A stretch of 64,000 nt of DNA from Ciceribacter sp. T2.26MG-112.2 (GCF_900492205.1 NZ_UEYQ01000004.1:248001-312000), one strand, 5' to 3'. Positions 9,840 through 20,820 are shown, numbered from the stretch's first letter. Notes: generated by a model from the sequence alone, not told the origin. Program-made: numbers and translations.

Positions 9840-11033
9840 ATGAACATTCATGAATATCAGGCCAAGGCTCTTCTGAAGGGCTATGGCGCACCGGTCGCCG
9901 AAGGCGTGGCGATCTTCTCGGCGGAAGAAGCCGAGGCTGCCGCCAAGCAGCTTCCCGGCCCGCTCTACGTGGTCAAGAGCCAGATCCATGCCGGCGGCCG
10001 CGGCAAGGGCAAGTTCAAGGAACTCGGCCCCGACGCCAAGGGCGGTGTTCGCCTCGCCTTCTCGATCGACGAAGCTAAGGCCCATGCCAAGGAAATGTTC
10101 GGCAACACGCTGGTGACGGCCCAGACCGGCGAAGCCGGCAAGCAGGTCAACCGTCTCTACATCGAAGACGGCGCCGACATCGCTCGCGAACTCTATTGCT
10201 CGCTGCTGGTCGACCGCTCCGTCGGCCGCGTCGCTTTCGTCGTTTCGACCGAAGGCGGCATGGACATCGAGGCTGTCGCCCATGACACGCCCGAGAAGAT
10301 CCACACCATCGCCATCGACCCGGAAGCCGGCGTGACGGCTGCCGATATCGCCGCCATCTCCAAGGCTCTCGAGCTGACCGGTGCTGCCGCCGAAGACGCA
10401 AAGTCGCTCTTCCCGGCGCTCTACAAGGCCTTCGTCGAAAAGGACATGGCTCTCCTCGAAGTCAACCCGCTGATCGTCATGAAGAATGACCATCTGCGCG
10501 TTCTCGACGCCAAGATGTCGTTCGACGGCAATGCGCTGTTCCGTCACGACGACGTGCGCGCGCTGCGCGACGAGACCGAAGAAGACGCCAAGGAAATCGA
10601 AGCCTCCAAGTGGGACCTCGCCTATGTCGCCCTCGACGGCAATATCGGCTGCATGGTCAATGGTGCCGGTCTCGCCATGGCGACGATGGACATCATCAAG
10701 CTGTACGGCAAGGAGCCGGCGAACTTCTGCGACGTCGGCGGCGGCGCCGGCAAGGAGAAGGTCGCGGCTGCCTTCAAGATCATCACCGCCGACCCGAAGG
10801 TCGAGGGCATCCTCGTCAACATCTTCGGCGGCATCATGAAGTGTGACGTCATCGCCGAGGGCGTTGTCGCTGCCGTCCAGGAAGTTGGTCTCAAGGTTCC
10901 GCTCGTCGTGCGCCTGGAAGGCACCAATGTCGAGCTCGGCAAGAAAATCCTCAACGAGTCCGGTCTGGCGATCACCGCCGCTGACGATCTGGACGACGCG
11001 GCGAAGAAGATCGTCGCGGCGATCAACGGCTAA
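9840..11033 (+). CDS. sucC: Succinate-CoA ligase (ADP-forming) subunit beta
   Basis: A 397-residue beta subunit of succinyl-CoA synthetase. It begins [12 protein letters not shown] and has the ATP-grasp segment [14 protein letters not shown], the metal and phosphate site EVNPLIV, and the C-terminal [12 protein letters not shown] loop. The length is standard. It pairs with sucD 18 bases downstream; together they make GTP or ATP from succinyl-CoA. Confidence 0.98.
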   Translation: MNIHEYQAKALLKGYGAPVAEGVAIFSAEEAEAAAKQLPGPLYVVKSQIHAGGRGKGKFKELGPDAKGGVRLAFSIDEAKAHAKEMFGNTLVTAQTGEAGKQVNRLYIEDGADIARELYCSLLVDRSVGRVAFVVSTEGGMDIEAVAHDTPEKIHTIAIDPEAGVTAADIAAISKALELTGAAAEDAKSLFPALYKAFVEKDMALLEVNPLIVMKNDHLRVLDAKMSFDGNALFRHDDVRALRDETEEDAKEIEASKWDLAYVALDGNIGCMVNGAGLAMATMDIIKLYGKEPANFCDVGGGAGKEKVAAAFKIITADPKVEGILVNIFGGIMKCDVIAEGVVAAVQEVGLKVPLVVRLEGTNVELGKKILNESGLAITAADDLDDAAKKIVAAING

Positions 11034-11051
11034 TTTGAAGGACCGGAAACA

Positions 11052-11954
11052 ATGTCGATTCTCGTCAACAAGAACACCAAGGTCCTCGTCCAGGGCCTGA
11101 CCGGCAAGACCGGTAGCTTCCACACCGAGCAGGCGCTCGCCTATTACGGCACGCAGATGGTCGGCGGTATCCACCCGAAGAAGGGTGGCGAAACCTGGGC
11201 CGGCTCGAAGGGCGAAAGCCTGCCGATCTTCGCCACCGTCGCCGAGGCTAAGGAAAAGACCGGCGCCGACGCGACCGTGATCTACGTTCCGCCGGCAGGT
11301 GCCGCAGACGCGATCATCGAGGCGATCGAAGCCGAGATCCCGTTCATCACCTGCATCACCGAGGGTATCCCGGTCATGGACATGGTGCGGGTCAAGGCCA
11401 AGCTCGACAAGTCCAAGTCGCGCCTGCTGGGTCCCAACTGCCCCGGCATCCTGACCCCGGAAGAATGCAAGATCGGCATCATGCCGGGCTCGATCTTCCG
11501 CAAGGGTTCGGTCGGTATCGTCTCGCGCTCCGGCACGCTGACCTATGAGGCCGTCTTCCAGACCTCGAACGAGGGCCTCGGCCAGACCACCGCTGTCGGT
11601 ATCGGCGGCGACCCGGTCAAGGGCACCGAATTCATCGATGTGCTCGAACTGTTCCTGGCCGACCCGGCCACCACCTCGATCATCATGATCGGCGAAATCG
11701 GCGGTGCGGCCGAAGAAGACGCGGCCCAGTTCCTGATCGACGAAGCCAAGAAGGGTCGCAAGAAGCCGATGGCAGGCTTCATCGCCGGCCGGACCGCTCC
11801 GAAGGGCCGCACCATGGGTCACGCAGGCGCGGTCGTCTCCGGCGGCAAGGGCGATGCGGAATCGAAGATCGAGGCCATGGAAGCGGCCGGTATCAAGGTT
11901 TCGCCTTCGCCGGCACGCCTGGGCAAGACCCTGGTTGAAGTCCTCAAGGGCTGA
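11052..11954 (+). CDS. sucD: Succinate-CoA ligase (ADP-forming) subunit alpha
   Basis: A 300-residue alpha subunit that carries the phosphohistidine. [14 protein letters not shown] and HPKKGG form the CoA-binding Rossmann domain. The active-site histidine is in [17 protein letters not shown], preceded by [13 protein letters not shown] stem-loop between this gene and sucA may modulate read-through. Confidence 0.98.
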   Translation: MSILVNKNTKVLVQGLTGKTGSFHTEQALAYYGTQMVGGIHPKKGGETWAGSKGESLPIFATVAEAKEKTGADATVIYVPPAGAADAIIEAIEAEIPFITCITEGIPVMDMVRVKAKLDKSKSRLLGPNCPGILTPEECKIGIMPGSIFRKGSVGIVSRSGTLTYEAVFQTSNEGLGQTTAVGIGGDPVKGTEFIDVLELFLADPATTSIIMIGEIGGAAEEDAAQFLIDEAKKGRKKPMAGFIAGRTAPKGRTMGHAGAVVSGGKGDAESKIEAMEAAGIKVSPSPARLGKTLVEVLKG

Positions 11955-11970
11955 GACCCCTTAACAACAA

Positions 11971-12006
11971 CAGGCAGGGGGACCATGCTTAGGGTCCGCC
12001 TGCCTG
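11971..12006 (+). terminator. Intercistronic stem-loop between sucD and sucA
   Basis: CAGGCAGGGGGACC (11971-11984) pairs with GGTCCGCCTGCCTG (11993-12006), 13 of 14 pairs, over an 8-base loop. A short T-containing stretch follows. It could act as a partial terminator or an mRNA stabiliser 110 bases before sucA. Confidence 0.5.
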
Positions 12007-12116
12007 ATTTGGCGTTTTAACTACTGGGTCGTCACGGGGCGATCCAAGCAAGCGGCAGACCGGTCCCCGGTCATCACCTCAAGTCGGGAGGCGGGCGCAA
12101 AGGCTCGCAAGACACC

Positions 12117-15113
12117 ATGGCAAGGCAAGAAGCCAACGAGCAGTTTCAGATCACGTCGTTCCTCGACGGTTCGAACGCTGCCTATATCGAGCAGCTCCAC
12201 GCGCGTTACGAGGACGATCCGAAATCCGTCCCCGACGAATGGCAGGCCTTCTTCAAGGCGCTCGCCGAAAACCCGGCCGATGTGAAGAAAGCCGCCGCCG
12301 GTGCCTCCTGGCAGCGCAAGAACTGGCCGATCGCCGCCAATGGCGACCTCGTCTCGGCGCTCGACGGCAATTGGGGTGTGGTCGAGAAGGCCATCGAAAC
12401 CAAGGTCAAGGCGAAGGTCGAGGCTACCGCCGCCGCAACCGGCAAACCGGCGAGCGAAGCCGATGTGCTTCAGGCGACCCGCGATTCGGTGCGCGCCATC
12501 ATGATGATCCGTGCCTACCGCATGCGCGGTCACCTTCATGCCAATCTCGACCCGCTCGGCATCGCCGCTCCCGTCGAGGACTTCAACGAGCTTTCGCCGA
12601 GCGCCTATGGCTTCACCGAGGCCGATTACAGCCGCAAGATCTTCATCGACAACGTGCTTGGTCTCGAATACGCGACCATTCCGGAAATGCTCGACATCCT
12701 CAAGCGGACCTATTGCTCGACGCTTGGCGTCGAGTTCATGCATATTTCCAATCCGGAAGAAAAGCACTGGATCCAGGAACGCATCGAAGGTCCGGGCAAG
12801 GGCGTCGAGTTCACCGACAACGGCAAGAAGGCGATCCTGTCGAAGCTGATCGAGGCAGAGGGCTTCGAGCAGTTCATCGACGTCAAGTACAAGGGCACCA
12901 AGCGCTTCGGCCTCGACGGCGGTGAAGCGCTGATCCCGGCGCTGGAGCAGATCATCAAGCGCGGCGGCCAGGAAGGCCTGGAGGAGATCGTCCTCGGCAT
13001 GGCCCATCGCGGCCGCCTGAACGTGCTCACCAACGTGATGGCCAAGCCGCATCGCGCCGTGTTCCACGAATTCAAGGGCGGTTCGTTCAAGCCCGACGAA
13101 GTCGAAGGCTCGGGCGACGTCAAGTATCACCTGGGCGCGTCCTCCGACCGCGAATTCGACGGCAACAAGGTCCATCTGTCGCTGACGGCCAACCCGTCGC
13201 ACCTGGAAATCGTCAACCCGGTCGTCATGGGCAAGGCACGCGCCAAGCAGGACCAGCTGGCCAAGGTCTGGGACGGCGACATCATTCCGCTCAAGGAACG
13301 CGTCAAGGTTCTGCCGCTGCTGCTGCATGGCGATGCGGCCTTTGCCGGACAGGGCGTCGTGGCCGAAATCCTCGGCCTGTCGGGTCTGCGCGGTCACCGC
13401 GTCGGCGGCACCATGCACTTCATCATCAACAACCAGATCGGCTTCACCACCAATCCGGCCTTCTCGCGCTCGTCGCCCTATCCGTCCGACGTGGCCAAGA
13501 TGATCGAGGCACCGATCTTCCACGTCAACGGCGACGATCCGGAAGCGGTTACCTACGCCGCCAAGATCGCCACCGAATACCGGATGAAGTTCCACAAGCC
13601 GGTCGTGGTCGACATGTTCTGCTACCGCCGCTTCGGCCATAACGAAGGCGACGAGCCCGCGTTCACGCAGCCGAAGATGTACAAGGCGATCCGCGCCCAC
13701 AAGACCGTCGTTCAGCTCTATGCCGAGCGTCTGATCGCCGAAGGCCTGATCACCGAAGGCGAATTCGAGAAGATGAAGGCCGACTGGCGCGCCCATCTCG
13801 AGCAGGAGTTCGAGGCAGGTCAGGCCTACAAGCCGAACAAGGCCGACTGGCTGGACGGCGCCTGGTCGGGTCTGAGGACCGCCGACAATGCCGACGAACA
13901 GCGCCGCGGCAAGACCGCTGTGCCGATGAAGCAGCTGAAAGAGATCGGCCGCAAGCTGTCGACCATTCCCGAGGGCTTCAAGGCGCACCGCACGATCCAG
14001 CGCTTCATGGACAATCGCGCGCAAATGGCCGAGACGGGAGAGGGGATCGACTGGGCCATGGGCGAAGCCCTTGCCTTCGGTTCGCTCTGCGTCGAGGGTA
14101 CCAAGATCCGTCTCTCGGGCCAGGATTGCGAACGTGGCACCTTCAGCCAGCGCCATTCGGTACTCTACGATCAGGAAACCGAAGATCGCTACATTCCGCT
14201 CGCCAATCTGGCGCCCAACCAGGGCCGCTACGAGGTCATCAACTCGATGCTCTCCGAAGAAGCGGTGCTCGGCTTCGAATACGGCTATTCGCTGGCCCGC
14301 CCGAATGCGCTGACGCTGTGGGAAGCCCAGTTCGGCGACTTCGCCAATGGTGCGCAGGTCGTTTTCGACCAGTTCATCTCGTCTGGCGAGCGCAAGTGGC
14401 TGCGCATGTCCGGTCTCGTCTGCCTGCTTCCGCACGGCTATGAAGGGCAGGGTCCGGAACATTCGTCCGCCCGCCTCGAGCGCTGGCTGCAGATGTGCGC
14501 CGAAGACAATATGCAGGTCGCCAACGTCACCACGCCGGCGAACTACTTCCACATACTGCGCCGCCAGGTGAAGCGCGACTTCCGCAAGCCGCTGATCCTG
14601 ATGACGCCGAAGTCGCTGCTGCGCCACAAGCGTGCGGTGTCGAGCCTTTCGGAAATGGCCGGTGAGAGCTCGTTCCACCGCCTGCTTTGGGACGATGCCG
14701 AGATCATCAAGGACGGCCCGATCAAGCTGCAGAAGGACAACAAGATCCGGCGCGTCGTGATGTGCACCGGCAAGGTCTACTATGATCTGCTGGAAGAGCG
14801 CGAAAAGCGCGGCATCGACGATGTCTACCTGCTGCGCATCGAACAGCTCTATCCGTTCCCGGCCAAGGCGCTGATCAACGAGCTTTCGCGGTTCCGCAAT
14901 GCCGAGATGGTGTGGTGCCAGGAAGAGCCGAAGAACATGGGCGCGTGGTCGTTCATCGACCCCTATCTCGAATGGGTGCTCGCCCATATCGACGCCAAGT
15001 ACCAGCGTGTGCGCTATACGGGTCGTCCGGCCGCAGCGTCGCCGGCGACGGGCCTGATGTCGAAGCATCTCGCCCAGCTCGAAGCCTTCCTCGAGGATGC
15101 GCTGGGGGGCTGA
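12117..15113 (+). CDS. sucA: 2-oxoglutarate dehydrogenase E1 component
   Basis: A 998-residue thiamine diphosphate-dependent E1 subunit that decarboxylates 2-oxoglutarate. The N-terminal segment [20 protein letters not shown] is the E2-binding region. [11 protein letters not shown] and [11 protein letters not shown] are ThDP/metal-site motifs, and [19 protein letters not shown] is strongly conserved. The pyrimidine-binding part, [17 protein letters not shown], follows. Length is typical. The Shine-Dalgarno is weak, and sucB follows after about 60 bases. Confidence 0.98.
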   Translation: MARQEANEQFQITSFLDGSNAAYIEQLHARYEDDPKSVPDEWQAFFKALAENPADVKKAAAGASWQRKNWPIAANGDLVSALDGNWGVVEKAIETKVKAKVEATAAATGKPASEADVLQATRDSVRAIMMIRAYRMRGHLHANLDPLGIAAPVEDFNELSPSAYGFTEADYSRKIFIDNVLGLEYATIPEMLDILKRTYCSTLGVEFMHISNPEEKHWIQERIEGPGKGVEFTDNGKKAILSKLIEAEGFEQFIDVKYKGTKRFGLDGGEALIPALEQIIKRGGQEGLEEIVLGMAHRGRLNVLTNVMAKPHRAVFHEFKGGSFKPDEVEGSGDVKYHLGASSDREFDGNKVHLSLTANPSHLEIVNPVVMGKARAKQDQLAKVWDGDIIPLKERVKVLPLLLHGDAAFAGQGVVAEILGLSGLRGHRVGGTMHFIINNQIGFTTNPAFSRSSPYPSDVAKMIEAPIFHVNGDDPEAVTYAAKIATEYRMKFHKPVVVDMFCYRRFGHNEGDEPAFTQPKMYKAIRAHKTVVQLYAERLIAEGLITEGEFEKMKADWRAHLEQEFEAGQAYKPNKADWLDGAWSGLRTADNADEQRRGKTAVPMKQLKEIGRKLSTIPEGFKAHRTIQRFMDNRAQMAETGEGIDWAMGEALAFGSLCVEGTKIRLSGQDCERGTFSQRHSVLYDQETEDRYIPLANLAPNQGRYEVINSMLSEEAVLGFEYGYSLARPNALTLWEAQFGDFANGAQVVFDQFISSGERKWLRMSGLVCLLPHGYEGQGPEHSSARLERWLQMCAEDNMQVANVTTPANYFHILRRQVKRDFRKPLILMTPKSLLRHKRAVSSLSEMAGESSFHRLLWDDAEIIKDGPIKLQKDNKIRRVVMCTGKVYYDLLEEREKRGIDDVYLLRIEQLYPFPAKALINELSRFRNAEMVWCQEEPKNMGAWSFIDPYLEWVLAHIDAKYQRVRYTGRPAAASPATGLMSKHLAQLEAFLEDALGG

Positions 15114-15172
15114 TGCCTCCCACCGCCGAGACCCATCGACAGAAACATTCTCTGATCAACGGAATTGAGATC

Positions 15173-16405
15173 ATGGCCACAGAAATCCGCGTACCCACCC
15201 TGGGTGAATCCGTCAGCGAAGCCACCATCGGCACCTGGTTCAAGAAGGTCGGCGACGTCGTCAAGGCCGACGAGCCGCTCGTCGAACTGGAAACCGACAA
15301 GGTTACCGTCGAGGTCCCCGCGCCGGCCTCCGGCGTCCTGACGGAAATCGTTGCCCAGAACGGCGAAACCGTCGGTCTCGGCGCTCTCCTCGGCCAGATC
15401 GCCGAAGGCGCCGCCGGCGCTGTTTCCGCAGAACCGGCGAAGCCGGCCGCACCTGCGGCCGCTGCCGCCCCCGCCGCACCGGCAGCTTCCGCTCCTGCTG
15501 CTGCCTCCGGCTCCATGCCGGCCGCTCCGGCCGCTGCCAAGATGCTGGCTGAAAACAATCTTTCGGCCGACCAGGTCGAAGGCACCGGCAAGCGTGGCCA
15601 GGTTCTCAAGGGAGACGTGATCGCAGCCGTCGCCAAGGGTGTGACGACGGCTGCCGCGCCGGCCCCGGCGGCTGCTCCGCGCGCGCCCTCGGCCGCCGAC
15701 GATGCGGTTCGCGAAGAGCGCGTCAAGATGACCCGCCTGCGCCAGACAATCGCCAAACGCCTCAAGGATGCCCAGAACACGGCGGCCATGCTGACCACCT
15801 ATAACGAGGTGGACATGTCGGCGGTCATGAGCCTGCGCAACAAGTACAAGGACATCTTCGAGAAGAAGCATGGCGTGAAGCTCGGCTTCATGGGCTTCTT
15901 CACCAAGGCCGTGACCCACGCGCTCAAGGAACTCCCGGCGGTCAATGCCGAGATCGACGGCACCGACATCGTCTACAAGAACTACTGCCACATCGGCGTA
16001 GCCGTCGGGACCGACAAGGGCCTGGTCGTGCCGATCGTTCGCGATGCCGACCAGATGTCGATCGCCGAGATCGAGAAGGATATCGGTCGCCTCGGCAAGC
16101 TCGCCCGTGACGGCGCGCTGTCGATGGCCGACATGCAGGGCGGCACCTTCACCATCTCCAACGGTGGTGTCTACGGTTCGCTGATGTCCTCGCCGATCCT
16201 GAATGCCCCGCAGTCGGGCATCCTCGGCATGCACAAGATCCAGGAGCGTCCGGTCGCCATCGGCGGCCAGGTCGTCATCCGGCCGATGATGTATCTCGCG
16301 CTCTCCTACGACCATCGCATCGTCGACGGCAAGGAAGCGGTCACCTTCCTGGTGCGCGTCAAGGAAAGCCTGGAAGATCCGGAGCGTCTGGTTCTCGATC
16401 TCTAA
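15173..16405 (+). CDS. sucB: 2-oxoglutarate dehydrogenase E2, dihydrolipoyl succinyltransferase
   Basis: A 410-residue E2 core of the 2-oxoglutarate dehydrogenase complex. The lipoyl domain (about 1-77) carries the modified lysine in [11 protein letters not shown]. An Ala/Pro-rich linker, a peripheral-subunit-binding domain (about 120-160, [10 protein letters not shown]...[12 protein letters not shown]) and a catalytic domain ending in [13 protein letters not shown] with the active-site His and Asp follow. ATG at 15173 starts the conserved [13 protein letters not shown]; upstream in-frame sequence lies over sucA and is not coding here. Confidence 0.98.
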   Translation: MATEIRVPTLGESVSEATIGTWFKKVGDVVKADEPLVELETDKVTVEVPAPASGVLTEIVAQNGETVGLGALLGQIAEGAAGAVSAEPAKPAAPAAAAAPAAPAASAPAAASGSMPAAPAAAKMLAENNLSADQVEGTGKRGQVLKGDVIAAVAKGVTTAAAPAPAAAPRAPSAADDAVREERVKMTRLRQTIAKRLKDAQNTAAMLTTYNEVDMSAVMSLRNKYKDIFEKKHGVKLGFMGFFTKAVTHALKELPAVNAEIDGTDIVYKNYCHIGVAVGTDKGLVVPIVRDADQMSIAEIEKDIGRLGKLARDGALSMADMQGGTFTISNGGVYGSLMSSPILNAPQSGILGMHKIQERPVAIGGQVVIRPMMYLALSYDHRIVDGKEAVTFLVRVKESLEDPERLVLDL

Positions 16406-16417
16406 GACCGATCCTCT

Positions 16418-16442
16418 GGGAGGCTGCCTCTGGTGGCCTCCC
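16418..16442 (+). terminator. Stem-loop after sucB
   Basis: GGGAGGC (16418-16424) and GCCTCCC (16436-16442) form a perfect 7-bp stem shortly after the sucB stop. There is no T-run, so it may be a weak terminator or processing site rather than an operon end. Confidence 0.4.
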
Positions 16443-16500
16443 GTTCGATCCGGCATAGTGTCGGTCCAAGGGCCGCCACGACGTCGGAAGGAAAGCGAAG

Positions 16501-17136
16501 ATGCACGCCTATCTCCTGGAACTCGCCTCGCTGATGGCCGTCTTCTCCTTCGCGATCGTCGCGCCGGGAGCCGACACGGCCATGGTCATGCGCCAGGCCA
16601 TGGTGCACGGACGGCGCGCGGCGATCCTGACCAGCGTCGGCATCGGCACGTCGCTGATGTTTCATGTGACCTATACGATCCTCGGTCTCGGGCTCATCAT
16701 TTCGCAATCGCTGCTGCTCTTCGCCATCATCAAGTGGGTGGGCGCCGCCTATCTCGTCTACATGGGCGTGATGGCGCTCCGTGCCGGCGCGACGGACCTC
16801 TCTCCTGCATCCGGCGAAGCGGAAGCCCCCCGGCAGAGCGCCTTTCGCGCCTTCGGCCTCGGTTTCCTCGCCAATGCGCTCAATCCGAAGCCGGTCCTGT
16901 TCTTCCTGTCGATCTTCTCGGCGCTGGTCAGCGCCTCGACGCCGGGCACGGTGAAGTTCGGCTATGGCCTGGTCATGGCGACCTGCCTGATTGCCTGGTT
17001 CGTCGGTGTGTCCTTCTTCATGACCACGCCGCGCATGCGCTCGGTCTTTGCCCGCATGAGCAAGTGGATCAACCGGGCTTCGGGCCTCGTGTTCATTGCT
17101 TTCGGCCTGAAACTCGCGGCGGCAAGGGCCAACTGA
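16501..17136 (+). CDS. LysE/RhtB family translocator
   Basis: A 211-residue inner-membrane protein with about six predicted transmembrane helices. The N-terminal signature FAIVAPGADTAMVMRQ and the mid-protein GFLANALNPKPVLFFLS are family hallmarks. Relatives export amino acids such as lysine, threonine or homoserine lactones; the substrate here cannot be told. It sits between sucB and lpdA, and the following secreted-protein gene starts 2 bases after its stop. Confidence 0.88.
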   Translation: MHAYLLELASLMAVFSFAIVAPGADTAMVMRQAMVHGRRAAILTSVGIGTSLMFHVTYTILGLGLIISQSLLLFAIIKWVGAAYLVYMGVMALRAGATDLSPASGEAEAPRQSAFRAFGLGFLANALNPKPVLFFLSIFSALVSASTPGTVKFGYGLVMATCLIAWFVGVSFFMTTPRMRSVFARMSKWINRASGLVFIAFGLKLAAARAN

Positions 17137-17137
17137 G

Positions 17138-17641
17138 ATGAAGATGCGCCTGACGTTCTCAATCGCTGCGGCTTGGATCGTCGGCGTTTTCCCGGCCGCC
17201 GCGGTTGATTGTCCAATTGAACGCGCCGTCTATGCGGAACCGGAAGCCGGTGTTGAGCTTCGTTTCGATGCAAGTGGCGAGAATACGCCGCTCAGCCATC
17301 GATTCTCGCTCGTTTCGTCGAATGCGAAGATGAAGGTCGATGGGCATGTGCTCTACGACCCGGAAATCGAGCGGCCGGTAGCAATGGCGCTCGACAATTG
17401 CCCTGAGGGCGACGTGACGGGCGCGGACATCGCCGCCTGCACCATCTGGAAGGGCATTATCTATGCGGCCGACAAGGCGACCGGGCAGGTTGATCTGATC
17501 CCTGATGAAGGCGCCGATGCGCCGGACAGCCTCATCCTGCCGGGCTTCGGGCCGGCGATCGCAGCGTCTTCCTTTGGTGCGGCCATGAAGGTCACGCCCT
17601 GGGATATTTTCTCATTCAAACAATGTTCGCCCAAGGCCTGA
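17138..17641 (+). CDS. Hypothetical secreted protein in the suc-lpd cluster
   Basis: A 167-residue protein that I do not recognise. It has a signal peptide (about 1-22, ending in AAA before VDCPIE). Four cysteines in the mature part (after VD, in DNCPEG, AACTIW and KQCSPK) suggest two disulfides in the periplasm. It starts one base after the LysE gene, so translation is probably coupled. Its position beside TCA genes implies no role in the cycle. Confidence 0.7.
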   Translation: MKMRLTFSIAAAWIVGVFPAAAVDCPIERAVYAEPEAGVELRFDASGENTPLSHRFSLVSSNAKMKVDGHVLYDPEIERPVAMALDNCPEGDVTGADIAACTIWKGIIYAADKATGQVDLIPDEGADAPDSLILPGFGPAIAASSFGAAMKVTPWDIFSFKQCSPKA

Positions 17642-17678
17642 GGGGCGACGGCACTGTAACAGTCGAAGGAACGATACG

Positions 17679-19085
17679 ATGGCTTATGATGTGGTGGTAA
17701 TCGGAAGTGGTCCGGGCGGTTATGTCTGCGCGATCAAGGCGGCCCAACTCGGCCTCAAGGTGGCCGTGGTCGAAAAGCGTGCCACCTATGGCGGCACCTG
17801 CCTGAACGTCGGCTGCATTCCGTCCAAGGCGCTGCTGCACGCCTCCGAGATGTTCCACCATGCCGCCCACGGCATGGACACGCTGGGCGTCGAGGTTGCC
17901 GCACCGAAGCTGAACCTTGAAAAGATGATGGCGCACAAGGACGCGACGGTGAAGGCAAACGTCGAGGGCGTCTCTTTCCTGTTCAAGAAGAACAAGATCG
18001 ACGGCTTCCAGGGCACCGGCAAGGTCGTTTCCGCGGGCAAGGTTTCCGTCACCAATGACAAGGGCGAGGAGCAGATCATCGAGACCAAGAACATCGTCAT
18101 CGCCACCGGCTCAGACGTCGCCGGCATTCCCGGCGTCGCCGTCGAGATCGACGAGAAGGTCATCGTGTCCTCCACGGGCGGCATCGCGCTCGACAAGGTT
18201 CCGGGCAAGATGGTGGTCGTCGGTGGCGGCGTCATCGGCCTCGAACTCGGCTCGGTCTGGCTGCGCCTCGGCGCCAAGGTCACCGTCGTCGAATATCTCG
18301 ATACGATCCTCGGCGGCATGGACGGCGACGTTTCCAAGCAGTTCCAGCGCATGCTCGCCAAGCAGGGCATGGAATTCAACCTCGGCGCCAAGGTCACCGG
18401 CGTCCAGAAGGCCGAAAACGGCGCGAAGGTCACCTTCGAACCGGTCAAGGGCGGCGAAGCCCAGACGATCGATGCCGACGTCGTGCTGATCGCCACCGGC
18501 CGCAAGCCCTACACCGAGGGCCTCGGCCTTGCCGAAGCCGGCGTTGCGCTGGACGGTCGCGGCCGCGTCGAGATCGACGGCCACTACCGCACCAATGTCG
18601 CCGGCATCTATGCCATCGGCGACGTGGTCAAGGGTCCGATGCTCGCCCACAAGGCGGAAGACGAAGGCGTGGCGCTTGCCGAAATCCTCGCCGGCCAGCA
18701 CGGCCATGTGAACTATGACGTCATTCCGGGCGTCGTCTATACCCAGCCGGAAGTCGCCTCCGTCGGCAAGACCGAGGAAGAGCTGAAGGCCGCGGGCGTC
18801 GCCTACAAGGCCGGCAAGTTCCCGTTCACCGCCAATGGCCGCGCCCGCGCCATGCAGGCGACCGACGGTTTCGTCAAGGTTCTGGCCGACAAGGAGACCG
18901 ACCGGGTTCTCGGCGTCCACATCGTCGGCTTCGGCGCCGGCGAGATGATCCACGAGGCCGCAGTCCTGATGGAGTTCGGCGGTTCGTCGGAAGATCTCGG
19001 CCGCACCTGCCATGCGCATCCGACCATGTCGGAAGCCGTCAAGGAGGCAGCGCTCGCAACCTTCTTCAAGCCGATCCATATGTAA
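17679..19085 (+). CDS. lpdA: Dihydrolipoyl dehydrogenase (E3)
   Basis: A 468-residue FAD enzyme that re-oxidises dihydrolipoamide in the 2-oxoglutarate dehydrogenase complex. It has the FAD motif VIGSGPGGYVCAIKA, redox-active cysteines in GGTCLNVGCIPSKALL, the NAD site VVGGGVIGLELGSVW, and C-terminal HAHPTMSEAVKEA with the catalytic His-Glu pair. The start is preceded by AAGGAACGATACG. A strong terminator follows, so it probably closes the mdh-suc-lpd group. Confidence 0.98.
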   Translation: MAYDVVVIGSGPGGYVCAIKAAQLGLKVAVVEKRATYGGTCLNVGCIPSKALLHASEMFHHAAHGMDTLGVEVAAPKLNLEKMMAHKDATVKANVEGVSFLFKKNKIDGFQGTGKVVSAGKVSVTNDKGEEQIIETKNIVIATGSDVAGIPGVAVEIDEKVIVSSTGGIALDKVPGKMVVVGGGVIGLELGSVWLRLGAKVTVVEYLDTILGGMDGDVSKQFQRMLAKQGMEFNLGAKVTGVQKAENGAKVTFEPVKGGEAQTIDADVVLIATGRKPYTEGLGLAEAGVALDGRGRVEIDGHYRTNVAGIYAIGDVVKGPMLAHKAEDEGVALAEILAGQHGHVNYDVIPGVVYTQPEVASVGKTEEELKAAGVAYKAGKFPFTANGRARAMQATDGFVKVLADKETDRVLGVHIVGFGAGEMIHEAAVLMEFGGSSEDLGRTCHAHPTMSEAVKEAALATFFKPIHM

Positions 19086-19120
19086 TTGGCCATCTGAAGG
19101 TTAAATCTTCTCCATCTTCC

Positions 19121-19154
19121 GGGCCGCGCCTTGCCAAGCAGGGCGCGGCCTTTA
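19121..19154 (+). terminator. Rho-independent terminator after lpdA
   Basis: GGCCGCGCC (19122-19130) and GGCGCGGCC (19142-19150) form a perfect 9-bp GC-rich stem with a loop of about 11 bases, followed by TTTAT. Confidence 0.8.
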
Positions 19155-19200
19155 TCATCCGGACGCAATTGCCCTTAACCGATTGACGAAAGGCAAGAAA

Positions 19201-19701
19201 ATGGCGTCCTCCCCCGTTTTGTCCTATTCTATTCCTCAACGTCTCATTCACTGGCTGATGGCCGGTCTCATCCTGTTCAACCTGCTTTTCGCCGAAGCGA
19301 TGGAAGAGCTTTCTGAGGCGGTCGAAGAGGGACAGACCCCGACACCCGACATGATCGCATCGGCCAATATCCATGCCTATGTCGGCATCGCCGTGCTCTG
19401 TCTTGCTGTTATCCGGGTGGTTCTGCGCCTCACCCATGGCGCGCCGGAGGCCCCCGCCGAGGAGCCGCCGCTGGGAAGGCTTGCCGCCAAGGTCGCCCAC
19501 GGTGCCTTCTACCTGCTGTTCTTCGCCATGCCGATCAGCGGGGCGCTGGCCTATTACGGCGGGGTGGAAGCTGCCGGCGGCCCGCATGCAGGCCCGATGA
19601 AGCTCGTCATGTGGGTCCTGATCGTCGCGCATGTCGGGGCGGTTCTGGTCCACCAGTTCGTCTGGAAGACGCCCGTGGCGCAACGCATGACCAAGGGCTG
19701 A
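19201..19701 (+). CDS. Cytochrome b561 family protein
   Basis: A 166-residue four-helix membrane cytochrome of the bacterial CybB type. Haem-ligand histidines are visible in QRLIHWLMAG (helix 1), ANIHAYVG (helix 2), KVAHGAFYLLF (helix 3) and VAHVGAVLVHQFVW (helix 4). It probably passes electrons from quinol. Between helices 1 and 2 is an unusually acidic loop, EAMEELSEAVEEG. ATG 19201 fits the domain start; an upstream in-frame ATG at 19183 is also possible. Confidence 0.85.
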   Translation: MASSPVLSYSIPQRLIHWLMAGLILFNLLFAEAMEELSEAVEEGQTPTPDMIASANIHAYVGIAVLCLAVIRVVLRLTHGAPEAPAEEPPLGRLAAKVAHGAFYLLFFAMPISGALAYYGGVEAAGGPHAGPMKLVMWVLIVAHVGAVLVHQFVWKTPVAQRMTKG

Positions 19702-19728
19702 GACTGCCCGACAAGGTCGGCGCCGCCG

Positions 19729-20820
19729 TTACTCGACGGCGCTGACCGTGAAGCCCTGTTGACGGATGAGTTCTACCAGCCCCTCGGCGCCCGGCAGGTG
19801 CAGGGCGCCGACAGCGATGAAGGTGTTGCCCTCCGACAGCAGCGGGGCTGCGCGTTCCGCCATGATCCTGTTGCGGTCGGTGACGATTCGTTTCTCGAAG
19901 GCGGCATAGGCGCTTTCGTCCTTGCCGAGCTCGGTGGGCGCAACCGCCTCGAGCGTGGGCATCGTCATGCCGATGTCGCCGGTGAGGTAGAGTCCGGTCA
20001 TGGTCTCGATGACGTCGTCCATCCTGTCGCCAAGTTCCAGCGTCTCGATCAGCGCCTGCAGATGGAATTCGACCGGCAGGTCGGCCATCGCCTGCAACTG
20101 TTCCGCCAGGGTCTCCAGGCCTGCGACCTTCTTGCCCGCCTTGATCGCGTCTTCGGCGATGTGCTTGTCGAGGAAGGAAGCGCCGGCCGCCTTGCGGGCA
20201 AGTTCGCAGGCGGGAAGGGCGACGAAGCTCGACAGGATCCATGGCTTCATGCGCGCCACAGCTGCAAGGGCGAGACCGCGGGTCTTGAGGCCCTTCTCCA
20301 GCTTTTCGGCATCCTCTGCTGACATATGATCGCGGATCGTCGAACCGTCCATGAACATGGTCAGTTCGGGATGCATCAGCATTGCCGCCGCAGCCTTCTT
20401 CTCGTCGAGAATCTCGTCGGATTCGATGACGATGGTCGAGGCTTCGGCAGCCGCCTTGCGTGCGGATTCCGGCATGGTCAGCACACGCGGATCGGTGACG
20501 TGCATCGTGCCGAGAAGGTACGAAGGTTGGACGCCCGCCTTCTCGATCTTCCAGAATATGCCTTTGCCGTTCGGCGTCTTGGCTGCCTCGGCGACGATCT
20601 TGTCGTAGGTGGCGGGATCGGTCTTTTGCAGGGCGGGCAACAGGTCTTCGCCGGTGCAGGTCGGTGGTTCCGCCGCTCTCGCCGGGGAGACGGAGAACAG
20701 CACGAAAGCGGTGGCGACGAGCAGGGCCACATGCAGCGCGGCGATCAGCCAGAGCGCGACGTCGCCGGCAGAGGAAAAGGGATTTCGCTGGCGAAGCCGG
20801 TCGAAGGAGTGCGCGATCAT
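19729..20820 (-). CDS. TraB/GumN family protein
   Basis: A 363-residue protein of the TraB/PrgY/GumN family, whose TIKI members are metalloproteases. One hydrophobic segment (about 20-48) ending near ARAAEPP is a signal peptide or anchor. The family motifs are seen as LLGTMHVTDPRV (GTxH motif), then IVIESDEI with an E-x-D pair, and a C-terminal GALHLPGAEGLVELIRQQG. It is likely periplasmic and membrane-attached. The bacterial function is unknown. xerC lies upstream on the same strand. Confidence 0.85.
   Translation of the reverse strand: MIAHSFDRLRQRNPFSSAGDVALWLIAALHVALLVATAFVLFSVSPARAAEPPTCTGEDLLPALQKTDPATYDKIVAEAAKTPNGKGIFWKIEKAGVQPSYLLGTMHVTDPRVLTMPESARKAAAEASTIVIESDEILDEKKAAAAMLMHPELTMFMDGSTIRDHMSAEDAEKLEKGLKTRGLALAAVARMKPWILSSFVALPACELARKAAGASFLDKHIAEDAIKAGKKVAGLETLAEQLQAMADLPVEFHLQALIETLELGDRMDDVIETMTGLYLTGDIGMTMPTLEAVAPTELGKDESAYAAFEKRIVTDRNRIMAERAAPLLSEGNTFIAVGALHLPGAEGLVELIRQQGFTVSAVE

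Noticed and set aside
12021..15068. Minus-strand open frame of 1015 codons across sucA
   Set aside because: Antisense shadow of sucA, which carries all E1 motifs on the plus strand.
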